Source: Ectocarpus siliculosus (taxonomy: Eukaryota > Sar > Phaeophyceae > Ectocarpales > Ectocarpaceae). Taken from it: a stretch of 64,000 nucleotides of DNA. Shown here one piece after another: positions 1 to 10,340 of this stretch. The first letter of the stretch is position 1. Every line of letters starts with the position of its first letter. Position numbers and translations under genes: made by a program. The stretch covers positions 91,120-155,119 of the forward strand of contig FN648396.1 of the NCBI GenBank assembly GCA_000310025.1. Direction: 5' to 3'. The notes below the pieces were generated by a model. The model did no database searches. It saw nothing but the letters and a program-made list of their open reading frames with translations, and had not been told where the DNA came from.

Positions 1-1558
1 TTTCCCCCCCCCCCCATGGTAATTTCCCCCCCCCCCCCGGTGTTTGCCATCGGGGTTGGGTTTTCGTCGCTTGGCAACGACGTTGTAAAACAAGCCGCCC
101 CCCCCGGTGTTTGCCATCGGGGTTTGGGTTTTCGTCGCTTGGCAACGACGTTGTAAAACAAGCCCCCCACCACTCGGTGTTTGCCATCGGGATTGGGTTT
201 TCGTCGGCAACGACGTTGTAATACAAGCCAATTCACTTCGTGAACTCGGCACCCAGGTTGTTACCGGTTTTTTTTTCACCTCGTTTTTTTTTTTGGAGGT
301 AACCATAATGAATGGTGGTCGAGTAGATCATGTTGTGCGGGGTCGAGAAACCTCACTCCGCACGACGAACGGGGGATGATCGCACCACGTTGTGTTAAAA
401 TGGTCAAGCTTCCTCGAGGCAGTTACACAGTGCTTATAACTGTCTCTGGAAGTGAAAGCACCAGAAAATAAATTAAGTCATACGTAGCTGTCATCCGTAC
501 GCAAGGAAGTAAGCACAAGATGCCGAACACCCTTAGCAGGATGCAGCTCACCCTTCATGCGACTCGCCAAATACCTCACGGCGCTTCGCGCTTGGTGATG
601 TGAGAGCCTGGTCCGGTGAGAACCCGGCGTGCTCCGTCCCGGCTTTGTAGGGATGCGAGGTCAATGGTCAAACGACTACGGCATGCACGACTATGAGTAC
701 ACCCCCCCCCCATGGTCAATTTCCTTTTTTTTTGCGCATACATGTATGTATGTGTATGTATATGGGGGTGTTTGATTTAATTAATTGTTTTTGGGTTCGG
801 GGAGTACATATGCATATACTGTGTCATATTATTAAGAAAATAATAAAAAAGTAGGTACAATTGCACTGCTGAAGCTTGTTGCAATCGCTGGCTTGAAGCA
901 CAGTGCGTAGAAACTCCGGAGAAAAGGAACGTACCTGCCCTCCCGCTGCAGAGAATATCACCGCGGGCACATGTATGTGTACGACTGCGTTTTTGAACAG
1001 AACCCACTACCCGCCAGGCGTTGCCCGTACTGCTGTGGGATTCGCCGCCGACAACGCCGGGTAGAAAGTTAGAGAGAATCCCGACACACATCGGTACACC
1101 AGCATGTGAGGATCAAGGCCTTCGAGTCCGTCTACGGAGAAGTAAGACGTCCGTTCCTGAACGTGCGAGCCAGGGCCGCCGTAGCGTCGTCCCTGATGAT
1201 CGGAGCCATCCTCTTGATGATCGGAGCCATGCTCTTGTTACATGCGTGTCAAGGCACGAAAGCGGCTCTCAGCCTTCTGGTTTGAGAGGTCGGCACCCTT
1301 GCAATTTTGCAATACTCCAAGGTAGTGTTGTTGATCCAGATTGCAGCAGCCCTCGAAGATACAACGCGATATCACCCAAAACCCTAACCAAACCCTAGTC
1401 AGCAAGTCCGGGTAGCATCATAAGACGCCGAACTCAATCACAAGATTGTGTATGGCAAAACTCGACGACGAGTATCGTCGCGTTGCGTGTCTGAAGCTTT
1501 CGATTTTTCCAGCGGGTAACAATCAAGGTAGACACCAAGAAGACGCCCGATGAGCACA
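1..1558. other. Left flank, no supported gene
   Basis: Apart from the tandem repeat near the left edge and several homopolymer C/T runs, I see no convincing gene, RNA gene or conserved protein here. Short open frames exist on both strands but lack recognisable domains. The retrotransposon inserted at its right edge. Confidence 0.6.
39..229. repeat. Tandem repeat, ~67-bp unit, three copies
   Basis: Three head-to-tail copies share the core GTTTGCCATCGGG followed by GGTTTTCGTCG and AACGACGTTGTAA. The third copy is slightly shortened and diverged. The copies are separated by C-runs. No coding function is evident. Confidence 0.85.
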
Positions 1559-1826
1559 TGTAGTGGTATGCACGCGTGATGAAGTCTGGTTGACCCGTGT
1601 TGAAGAACTCACTTGTTGTTACTCTTGCAGAACAGCAGCAGCAGTAGCTGTTGCCTTGGGTATCGGTAGGAATGACACCAAGGGGCACAGGATCCTCTGC
1701 ACAAGCAGGGGCTACTAGATCCTGTCCCCTGCTTTTTATCCTTCCGCGGAGAGTTACATCTCTCCGCGCCTTCTAGAAGGAACCAAGCTCTTCTATGTTC
1801 CGTCTACACATCTGAATCCTATAACA
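1559..1826 (-). repeat. Left LTR (3' LTR in the gag-RT orientation), 268 bp
   Basis: It is a direct copy of 14615-14884 and differs mainly by lacking one GA dinucleotide near 1753. It begins TGTAGTGG and ends ATAACA on the plus strand. It contains two small perfect hairpins: AGCAGGGG paired with CCCCTGCT (about 1704-1734), and CGCGGAGAG paired with CTCTCCGCG (about 1745-1768). On the minus strand GGATAAAAAGC (1731-1741) is a TATA-like sequence. Confidence 0.93.
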
Positions 1827-2447
1827 CTAGCTCACCCTGGAGGTTCTCATACGCAGATACAGTAAACCTCGAGGCTTGGCAAGAAATTGTCGAGTCCTTA
1901 AATGAACGTATCGAGGATGTGGAGCTCCAAAACAGCACAATTCACCCTCCCACACCTCTCACTCGATGAGTCGCAAGACCATCGTTTGACTTCTAAAACG
2001 ACAAAAAGACACAGGAAGGAACTGACGGGGCTAAGAAAAGCCTACGACAACCGGAAGAAGGTCGGAACCAAAGAAAGGAACACACAAAGAAAGGAAGAAA
2101 AACAGAAAGGAAAAACAAAGGTCGTCAAAACGACAAAAAGAAAGGATCACTGTAGGAACCACAACAAGACCGGTATCGAAAGAAAACGATAAGATACGCC
2201 ATTCACGCAGTCGCCACGGCAGTGTAGAAGGGGCAACAATGGGCGCGAAACACCTACAGGTCGCGACCAAACGCTAAAGGCACAAAATAAGGCGAGGAGA
2301 AAGCGAAAACCAACCAAGGCTAAAAAGCAACCCAAGCAAAGTCGAAAGCAACTTAAACAACGCTGAAAATAATCCAGCCATTGCTAAAACGAAGCCCAAC
2401 AATGCGAAGAGCAACAGAAGGCACAAACAACCAAGAATGTCGTCTTA
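1827..2447. other. Internal non-coding segment between left LTR and integrase ORF
   Basis: This part is A/purine-rich on the plus strand. It has several ACGACAAAAAG-like motifs (about 1999-2010 and 2130-2140) and AAAGGAAGAAAAACAG-like runs. No domain-bearing ORF is visible. It would be the 5' leader of the plus-strand integrase gene, or the 3' untranslated region of the minus-strand genome. I see no convincing polypurine tract next to the LTR. Confidence 0.5.
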
Positions 2448-4919
2448 ATGGGGGCGCGCAACGTCATCAGGCAACGAGTCAGTGCCAACGTCGCCACGGG
2501 ACATGTCGATGTTGCGAAGGATGCCCTTGAAAAGGGCACTGCCGCTGTGAACTTGCCTTCGTCTTCGGTTTCCGCTGCTACTCTGCCTTCGGGTGGATTG
2601 CAGCCGGAGCCTCAGGAATCGGCTCCCTCTTCTATCGAGGCGGCTTTACATTCCTCGGCAGATTTAGCCTTCCGGGCGTCTGTCGAACGTTTCTCGTATG
2701 CTGATTGGGCTCGCGAGCAACGTAACGAACCTGTTTGTGATGCAGCTATTCGTTTCATCCTTCTGGGTCGGCCTTCGGCTCTCCCTTCGGATTTCTTGGA
2801 TCATCTTCTGTCCGCTCGTCGACCTCCTCTGTCGGAGATTCGTGACCTGTCCAACAAAGGCCGGTTACAGGTTGACGATGATGGTTTGGTCTTGCTTGTT
2901 CGCAAGCAAACAGCGCCCCCGTCGTCTACGACCACACGTCCTGGCGGGCGTGCTGCTCGCCTTCTCAACGACGAACCCATTCGGATTTATGTTCCCATGC
3001 TCATGCGTCCGTGGATCATGCAAGCCTGTCACGCTGATGCATCCTGCCACCTCGGTGCCGCTCGCACGCTCAGCATGCTGGAACGTTTTTATTGGTGGGT
3101 TGGCATGAGTGTTTGCACGAAGTGGTGGGTAAGGCATTGTTTGCGATGCCAAGCTCGCAAGTCATCTCGTCAAACGCCTAGATGGCCTACTTTGTGCCTT
3201 CCGCTGCCTTCGGGCCCTGGTGTGTCGGTGAGCGTCGATTATTTCGGTCCCCTCCCGTTGACACCGCGCGGAAACACATATATTCTGCTTTTCACTGATC
3301 GTTTCAGCCGCCGTGCTGACATGTACGCGGTTACGGCTGCAGAATTCACCGCCGAAGGCACCGCTGACGTACTTGTCAATCGGTATATCCCTTTATGGGG
3401 TTGCCCTTTGAGTCTCTTGTCTGATAATGGCTCTCAGTTTTGTTCTAAACTGTCGCAGGCTGTATACGCCCGTCTGGCTATCCGCAAAGTGGCTACCAGC
3501 TCTTACCATCCCAACGGCAATGGGGGTGTGGAGCGCGTGAATCACACTATGGCTCAGATGTTGGCTATGGTCGTCAATGAGAGGCAAGATGATTGGGACA
3601 TTCATCTGCCGCACGTTGAGTTTGCCTACAAAAATTCGGTTAGTGCCGCTACTGGTTTGGCACCCAACGAGGTGCATATGAATCGACTGCCACGCATGCC
3701 GATGACGGTTTTTGAGCATCCATATGCTCGAGGCCACCAAAGCTTGCATCGCGATCAACTTGAGTATTGCGATCTTGCTGCTGATCGCCAACGTCGTTCT
3801 TACGATTTAGTTCGCGAACAGCACAACCTGTCCGTTTCGAGGATTGAGCGGCGTAACTCCGCTCTATCGGATGCTTTGCGCAAGGTCCCCTCATACACCG
3901 TCGGTGGATGGGTTTGGGTTGTTGTTGTTGTTGTTGTCTTCACATTAAAAACCGTTCCGATCTCTCTCTACCCAGTACCTTCGTATGTCCGTCCTGATCC
4001 AACACTCGACGCAGTCGATTCCCGTGGTCACAGGTTAACTTACCCTAAAAAGGTACACTCAAATAAACTGGCCCCGAGGATTTGGGTGTACAACACCGAA
4101 TCTACCATTCGCCAAGGTGTTCGTTCAGGCACGGATGACAAGGTTCTCAAGGCTAAGTTGTCTTTCCTCTGGACTGGTCCGTTCAAGATTTTGGCCGTGG
4201 GTCCGTGTCCTGACGCTCCCGATGGTTGTCCTCTGGCTTCCAAGTTACTCTATTTGGTTCTTCCATCGGATATGCCGGGTCCAGACTCGAAAAATCGTGT
4301 GTCGGTTGCGCGTTGCAAGCCTTGCGCTAATCCGCATGACACCGAAGATTTGCCTCGGTTCCTGCCTGCCGGTCTTATACCGTATGTGCTGAACTCCTAT
4401 GCGAATAAATCTCCTCCCTACCATGTTACGGAAGACGACGTGTCGACTCCGGTCGAACGTCTCGAGATTGACCGCATTAGTGGCCATCAGTCTGTTCGTG
4501 GTCGTGGTGGCACCATCGCGGTTTTATACCAAACTCATTGGAAAGGTCTTCTTCGTCCTTCTTGGGAACGTGAGATGGACCTCCAGCATTCCAAGCCCCA
4601 CATTCTCAGGTACTGGACAGGCTCGCCTGATCAACACCGCCAAACGAATCGCCGCTATCGGGCAATGCGTATTGGTGCGGCCAACCGCGAGGTGGCACGC
4701 GCTGTGAGCGCGCCTTGCCCTCGGGCTATTCGCTCGTCTCTCGTTCTTCATGGGACCGTCGCTTGGCCAATACTCCGCTACCTGCAGGCGCCTTCTTCTG
4801 GTACAAGCGCGCGATGGATTCTGGTGGTTGGGCAAGATTACTGGACCGCCCCTACCGTCCGATTTCTACGTCGTCCGCTTCTTAGACGATCCTGGACCTG
4901 TCAAGCTCGCCCTTCCTGA
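2448..4919 (+). CDS. Retrotransposon integrase with chromodomain (separate plus-strand ORF, 823 aa)
   Basis: This enzyme would insert retrotransposon cDNA into chromosomes. It starts with an ATG at 2448 and has no RT upstream on this strand. The N-terminal ~190 residues resemble the linker normally found between RNase H and integrase. A zinc-binding HHCC module follows (about residues 195-235, with HADASCH and CLRC). The catalytic core has D264 (SVDYFGPLP), D326 (SDNGSQF) and E362 (GGVERVNH), with D-61-D-35-E spacing typical of the family. A chromodomain-like segment lies at about 667-725 (YQTHWKG, then PSWERE). A (GTT)n run gives seven valines near residue 490. The last ~70 codons read out of frame: a Tudor-like segment (GFWWLGKITG, then FYVVRFLDDPGPV) continues in another plus frame at about 4800-4945, so at least one frameshift has occurred. 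Confidence 0.93.
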   Translation: MGARNVIRQRVSANVATGHVDVAKDALEKGTAAVNLPSSSVSAATLPSGGLQPEPQESAPSSIEAALHSSADLAFRASVERFSYADWAREQRNEPVCDAAIRFILLGRPSALPSDFLDHLLSARRPPLSEIRDLSNKGRLQVDDDGLVLLVRKQTAPPSSTTTRPGGRAARLLNDEPIRIYVPMLMRPWIMQACHADASCHLGAARTLSMLERFYWWVGMSVCTKWWVRHCLRCQARKSSRQTPRWPTLCLPLPSGPGVSVSVDYFGPLPLTPRGNTYILLFTDRFSRRADMYAVTAAEFTAEGTADVLVNRYIPLWGCPLSLLSDNGSQFCSKLSQAVYARLAIRKVATSSYHPNGNGGVERVNHTMAQMLAMVVNERQDDWDIHLPHVEFAYKNSVSAATGLAPNEVHMNRLPRMPMTVFEHPYARGHQSLHRDQLEYCDLAADRQRRSYDLVREQHNLSVSRIERRNSALSDALRKVPSYTVGGWVWVVVVVVVFTLKTVPISLYPVPSYVRPDPTLDAVDSRGHRLTYPKKVHSNKLAPRIWVYNTESTIRQGVRSGTDDKVLKAKLSFLWTGPFKILAVGPCPDAPDGCPLASKLLYLVLPSDMPGPDSKNRVSVARCKPCANPHDTEDLPRFLPAGLIPYVLNSYANKSPPYHVTEDDVSTPVERLEIDRISGHQSVRGRGGTIAVLYQTHWKGLLRPSWEREMDLQHSKPHILRYWTGSPDQHRQTNRRYRAMRIGAANREVARAVSAPCPRAIRSSLVLHGTVAWPILRYLQAPSSGTSARWILVVGQDYWTAPTVRFLRRPLLRRSWTCQARPS

Positions 4920-4960
4920 TGTTCGCTACTCCACCGTCGAAACCGCCGTCTCCGGATCCT
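4797..4960 (+). pseudogene. Frameshifted Tudor-like C-terminal tail of the integrase
   Basis: In a plus frame different from the integrase ORF the sequence reads GFWWLGKITG followed by SDFYVVRFLDDPGPVKLAL. This is an aromatic-rich beta-barrel pattern resembling Tudor/Agenet-like modules found after chromodomains in some Ty3/gypsy integrases. The segment directly upstream (ANTPLPAGAFFWYKRA) is in the third frame. The tail therefore seems broken by two small indels near 4700-4745 and 4815. Confidence 0.6.
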
Positions 4961-5490
4961 GGCCGAGTGGTCGAAACCGAACGCGTCGAAGATTCCGAAG
5001 AATCGGGGGCAGCAGAAGACTGCTGGGCAGGAGCAACCGAAGTTGCAGGATGCGTCGAAGACGCAAGATCCCTTCCACGAGCCAGAGGCGTATGAAGGTC
5101 TGGGATCGAAGCGTCAGCACCAGGAGTCGAAACCAACCTGGTCAAAACGGGAGGCGTAGTCGATGCGGAAGACGCGGGCGAAGAACGTCGAAACGATCGG
5201 GGCGAAGCGGAGATCCGAGTGGGAGCAGGTGGGTCCTCAGAAAAGCCATAATCCACGGGCGGGAGGGGCTTGCCTGCCACAACCGCCGTGCGACGGCGAG
5301 TTCGCGTGGAAATCAGTTGAGTAGGGTCGAGAGTCCGTCGTGATGCGGCAGTCGGCGAGACGGCCGGCGAAGACTCGGGCTCGAGAGCCAAAATGTCCTC
5401 CACCGAAGAATGTAAGGAGCCAGACCAATCGAGGGTCCTGCCACACAGGCGTCGTAGCGAAGGAGACAACCCGCGGGGGTTGTTGGACGG
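4882..5490 (-). pseudogene. Ser/Pro/Thr-rich segment downstream of RNase H (minus frame)
   Basis: After the TGA/TAA-broken RT-RNase H frame, the same minus-strand frame stays open for about 200 codons. It encodes a low-complexity Ser/Pro/Ala/Arg-rich stretch (for example LEPESSPAVSPTAASRR) that ends at 4882. It overlaps the Tudor-like tail on the opposite strand, so the two strands share about 80 bp of potentially coding DNA. It may be the tail of the polyprotein or simply the convergence zone. I recognise no domain. Confidence 0.4.
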
Positions 5491-7257
5491 TCAGGGTGCG
5501 ATGTTCCAGATGACAGGCGGAGACGAAAGGCCTGACGGCGAGAGACGTGGACCATGCCGACGGAAGTCGACGAAATCATCTGCAGAGGGGGCCAGCCCAC
5601 CCAAGACCGAAGTCGGGGAAGTGGGGACGAGCCCACCCAAGCCAACACCCACGGCGCGATGGCCAGAAGGCGTAAGGCCACACGAACGGATGAAGAACAC
5701 GCCCTCCTGATCGTCGTTCGGTGTCAAGCGGATGCGACCAGACCGGTCACATTCCGCCGCATCGATCGGAAGGCGAGAGAGGAAATCAGCGTTGCCATTT
5801 GCGGAACCCTTGCGGTACTCTAGAGTGTAATTGTAGGCGGTGAGAATTTCGAGTCAACGCTGAACACGGGCATTGTTCTCCCCCACCTTGGCAAAATGCT
5901 CAAGAGATTTGTGGTCGGTAAAACTGCGAAATTTCGTACCCCACAAATAACCGCGAAGTCGTTTGATACACCACACGATGCTACCCGCCTCAAGGTCGAG
6001 AGGGGTCCAATGACGTTCGGAGTCCAAAGTAGCTCGGCTGATGAAAACGATGGGTCGGATGGAGCCATCCGGCTGTTCCTGTTCGAGAGTCCCGCCAAAT
6101 CCATCGCGACTAGCATCACAGTAGAGGCGAAAAGGCCGCGAGCCGTCCGAAACGGCATCCCAATCCGGATAAACCAAGATAGGAGGGTTGGCCAACTCCG
6201 ACAGTAGGACTCGAACAGCTTGCTCCATGGCAGGGGTGAAGACGAACGTCGCCTGCTTCTTGAGAAGAGTGGTCAGAGGTCGAATTCGCGTAGCCATGTT
6301 GGGAAGGAACTTGCGGTAGTAGCTGAGGCCGCCAAGAAGAGAGCGAAGTTGTTTAACATCCTTGGGCATGGGCATTTTGGTGACGGCTGCAACCCTGGCC
6401 CCGTTAGGCCGAACACCGTCGGAAGAGATGGTGTGACCTAGGAAGTCCGCTTCGGTAGCGCCAATGGTGGCCTTCGGTGGGGTGAGTTTCAAGTTGTGTG
6501 TACGCAAACGTTCAAACAGAGCGCGCATGGTATCAATATGAGAAGCAGGGTTGTCGTCGAAAACGATCAAATCATCCAAGTACGATGCAACACCGTGGAG
6601 ATTTTTTATGACTTCGTTGACCACCTTGCAAAACCACCCAGGGGCAGCAGAACTGCCTTGAGGCATCTTCAACCACTCAAAAATCCCGGTTGACGTCACG
6701 AATGCCGTCAAAGGGATTGTATCACGGTGAACCGTGATTTGGTGGAACGAAGACTTCATGTCGAAAAGGGAATAGATTCGCCCTTTCAACAGCTTGTCCA
6801 AAGTATCATCAACTCGAGGAATCGGAAGCTGGCTCAAAGCACAAAGCTTGTTGAGCTTGCGATAATTGACAGTGATGCGAACACCACCAGATTTCTTCGG
6901 TATGACTACCAAAGGACTCGAGTAGGGCGAGGTCGAATGTTGGATCAGACCAGCCGCAAGATATTGATCAAGGATCGCGTCAACTTGTTTCGCCACCGGG
7001 GGGTTTACGCGGTATGGACGAGATGTGACGGGTGCACTGCCCGGAGGAACTATAAGCTTGAAAGGAAAAAGCGAACAAGATCCAAAGTCGGTGGGGGAAC
7101 TCGAGAAGACATCATGATAGTCGCACAAGACGTTACCAAGCTGAGTGATGACATCCGGAGTCCAACCCGGACCATGGAGATCAAAAGAAATCTCACGGAG
7201 ATGGCAGGGGAGCTTATCCCACACGCGGGAAAAACTCTTACGTTGTTCAGACGTCAC
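5491..7257 (-). pseudogene. Reverse transcriptase-RNase H of the retrotransposon (one in-frame stop)
   Basis: It encodes the polymerase that copies the element RNA into DNA and the RNase H that removes the template. From 7257 to 5857 the frame is open. It has typical Ty3/gypsy RT blocks: SSPLVVIPKKSGGVRITVNY, YSLFDMKSSFHQ, and the active site YLDDLIVF (YLDD at 6582-6571, about residue 226). RNase H follows, with YCDASRDGFGG, DLEAGSIVW and FTDHKSLEHF. A TGA at 5856-5854 interrupts the highly conserved ARVQRWLE stretch; it reads as tryptophan TGG turned to TGA. After it the frame continues through YTLEYRKGSANGNADFLSRL to a stop at 5491. The protease lies upstream in another frame, overlapping by about 4 bp, so RT would need a frameshift, or an indel separates them. 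Confidence 0.93.
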
Positions 7258-8430
7258 CGCTCGAGAAGAGCAGGCGGAGGCGACGAAAGAGAAGCACTGG
7301 CAGAACCAGGGTCCTCTTTGCCGCGCGGCGACGGTGTGGGTCGCTCATGCAAATTATACACGAAGGGGTCATCAATGCGACGTTCGGCAGACGAATCAAT
7401 GCCACCTGTCGAAACAGGACCCGGAACCCAGTTGCCCGAAGCAATGGTGGGATCTTTGGCCGCAGATTGAAGACCATCACTCAACGTGTGGCGAGACACA
7501 GCACTGAGAGGCACGCGAAGAAGGGGAGCCGAAGCTGTACCCAGAATGTCGCCTGGTTCGAGTGAAGAGATACCCGCGAGCGGGAGTCTTTGGCAGCCAT
7601 TTTGCACAAAATGTTCCTCGGAAGAAAACATAGCACATTGTGGAAGCATATCCACGAGATAGTTACCCACGAGGGCTGGAGAGCCATCGCTACGCACCAA
7701 ATTAACCGGAACAAGGCTATGTTCGGGGTGAAGTTGGACGGAGTGTTTCCCAGCGTAGCGAAGTTGGTAGTTACCATCCGTGGAAGACAAATCGTGAGCA
7801 AATGCAGTGGCACCGAAACTGCCATGCTGAGCCAGAGTAAGCTCACCAAAAACACGGTCACCAGGGCGTTTCGCACGCAAAGTGCGGTAAGAGCGGTCGC
7901 TAAACCGCATCCAACTGTCTCTCCCGAGGAGTACGTCATAATGCATAACACCATCAGGAACAACGTATGCCCAAACAGCGAGAGAGGAAGTAGGAAGGCG
8001 CTTGCGAAGAAACTGCACGCTCAAACGGACAATAGTCGAAGTTTGAAGCGGAGCAGATTTGCCGAAACCTCCCCAACAGCGAGGTTGGGTTTGTTTCTCA
8101 GACTACGACGAAGCGGCCGAAGCGGCTTTCATGGATTCCCACGCAGATGCACTAATAAAAGACTGCGGGGAACCCGTGTCCAAAAGCGCAACACATCCAA
8201 ACTGAACAGAAGCCGAACCACTGTGAGTGAGGATTTGGGTGGTGAAAGAGTCATCATCGATGGTAACAACACCATCAACCAAATCCGGGCCTTGCTCGGG
8301 AAGCAAAGAAGAGGAAGAGGATGGCTGAGGGCACCCGGAAGACACGGCCCAAACAGCGGTGTCATGATCCGATGGAACATTCGCAGCGTAAATTGTGAAA
8401 ACGACGCGAATCGTTTAGTCGACGGAGGGC
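7254..8430 (-). pseudogene. Retropepsin-like aspartic protease region
   Basis: This region would cleave the Gag-Pol polyprotein. The catalytic loop reads ALLDTGSPQSFIS (DTG at 8180-8172). About 80 codons later comes the conserved hydrophobic-hydrophobic-GRD segment YDVLLGRDSW (about 7934-7911). Between them a TAG at 8105-8103 interrupts the frame, and another stop lies near 8416-8414 just upstream. The C-terminal ~200 codons up to the TGA at 7256-7254 are a Ser/Pro-rich spacer. The frame then changes into RT. The position directly before RT is the usual one for Ty3/gypsy protease. Confidence 0.85.
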
Positions 8431-8483
8431 TTGAGGCCATCCGAAGACGCTGGTGTGTAGAAGGGCTAACTTCATAGACCACG

Positions 8484-10256
8484 TTATGTTGAGACGACGT
8501 CGAAACGCGGTCGTTGGGGGGCAGCAAACAAGAGTTGCGCTCGGGTGGCGGGGCGTTGCATCGCAAAAGACTGCGTACTCGTTGAAGGGCGTTGCCCAAC
8601 AAATTGAGACCACGCTCGAGAGGTGTATTGAGCGTCAGGATCATCGGCTTGAAGGCCAATACCCCAAATACGGTCGTAGGGGCTGGCTTCGGCAAGGATT
8701 TTGTCGCCAGATCCGAGAAGGTGATCGCGCAACTCGGAGTTTTGACTAAATTTTGCGTAAGAGCCAGTGAGCACGATATTTTCGCGCTCGCGTTCCCAAA
8801 GAAGTGGGTCGAAACCACGGACACCGCGGCCAAACTTCTTGTGCAAGGCAGGATCGGACACGCGCATGATGTGCTGTAAAGCGCTATGGTCGTCGAAAAG
8901 ACGAGCTTTTTCCGCAGCGAAAAACTGCTCAGCACACGAGTATACCACTCCATCGACCACAAAAGTCGACGGTGTCCACTGGGAAAAGGGAGAGGGAGGC
9001 TGCCAAAAGAAGACCATGTCAGGAGTACAATACTCGTTAGACGGGTCGAAGACAGCGGGAACTGCAGGAGTCGAAACACCTGGAGTGCGGTCAGCCGAAG
9101 CTGAGGTTGCAGCCGAAGCTGATGTAGCCGAAGCGGAGGCAGCCGAAACGCCCGCATCGTAATTGACGGCATGGACGTCCATGGGGACAGTCTCGGGTAT
9201 GTCAGAGACCGGCGAAGAATCGACGGGAGCCGAATTGTTCGCAATAATTGGGCCAGCGACATCACGCTGGGTGCGCCCCAATCCTAAACCTGGAGAAACG
9301 CCTCGTAAGGTGTCATTGAACAGGCCGCTTTCGCTAGGAACGGCCGCCAAGGCCGGGTCAGTTAAAGAACCAAAACGGGCGTGGTGCTCCTGGCCATTCC
9401 TCCATGACAAGGTACGCGAGACCGCCGGCTGTTCGGAGGTCACTCCGGGAGGGTCCTCCCGAAGCGGTGGTGTCAACACTGTCGACGTCGGTCGCGGCGG
9501 CCTGGGGTGGGGCGCCGTGGGGCGAGCGTGCGTCGGAAGGGATGGAGCGTCCGAAGACGATCCATGGTCGAAATATCTCGTGGCGGAATCTGATGGTGTT
9601 CGGCGGTCAGAACCAAGAGAACAATGTGATTCGAAGCCAGGCGAATTTGACCCTGCAACTTGCCGGTTGGAACCAGTTAAGTTAGCTACTGGTACAACAA
9701 TCGAGGGCGAACCCTCAACGGAAGCGAGCACAGACGAGTTGAGCGTATCCGAAGATTCACCCGAGGTAACCAATTCAGGCGATTCCTCTTCAATCGTCCA
9801 AAGCGCATGGCTACGGCCGGTCTGATCTGCAGACGACGGGGGGAGCGAACGAGCAGTGCCCGACAAACGAGCGGTACTCGATGGCCCCGAAGGTCCTACG
9901 GTTCTGTTCCCGCACCTCAAGACAGTACTCGCGCCAGACTGGTTAGTTTCCGACGGAGCGCCAGCCCGAAGAGGTAGAGACGCAGAGGTGGCAGACGATG
10001 AGTGCGATGAAGAAGGTGGGACGAGAGCATATGTCTGGATACCGACCTGATCGACACTGGGGGAAACAACGGGTACCGAAGTATGGTTGTTATTGTGCGG
10101 CACCGAAGTACCAGAAGGGATAACATTCACCGAAGTGTGGTTATCGTTGCGTAGGACCGAAGTGCTAGAGGCAACAGTGTGAGACATAGCGACAGATACC
10201 GAAGTATTGTCGTTGTTGCATAAAACCGAAGTATTAGGGGCAACAGAGCGTGACAC
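8484..10256 (-). pseudogene. Gag-Pol segment with NADAR (YbiA/DUF1768-like) domain
   Basis: The 590-codon frame begins with ~400 Ser/Thr/Pro/Val-rich residues that include degenerate TSVP(H/R)NNNHTSV repeats. A NADAR domain follows at about 9034-8600. Its signature blocks are FFWQPPSPFSQWTPSTF, VVYSCAEQFFAAEKARLF, KKFGRGVRGFDPLLWERERE, YAKFSQN and LAEASPYDRIWGIG. The canonical end of the domain, NTPLERGLNLLGNALQRVR, is present but in another minus frame (about 8640-8560), so a frameshift lies near 8640. A shift back is needed by about 8415 to reach the protease. NADAR family members (YbiA, bacterial DarT-linked NADAR) are N-glycosidases acting on ADP-ribose or riboflavin-pathway conjugates. 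A role in a retroelement is not established. The frame is continuous with Gag upstream apart from a TGA at 10343-10341. Confidence 0.88.
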
Positions 10257-10340
10257 ACGAGCGTCTTGTGATGAACGAGACGAAGTCCCCGAAGATGCTG
10301 AGGGCGGTCCGGGGGAAGTAGGCGAACCACCACCGATGAG

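Noticed and set aside
60-215. ACGACGTTGTAAAAC matches the M13/lacZ-alpha primer region, suggesting vector contamination
   Set aside because: The match is only about 15 bp, it recurs in three diverged tandem units, and the flanking bases do not continue the vector sequence.
5896-8477. Several long plus-strand ORFs across the RT and protease region
   Set aside because: They are antisense shadows of the minus-strand RT, RNase H, protease and NADAR frames and carry none of their own motifs.
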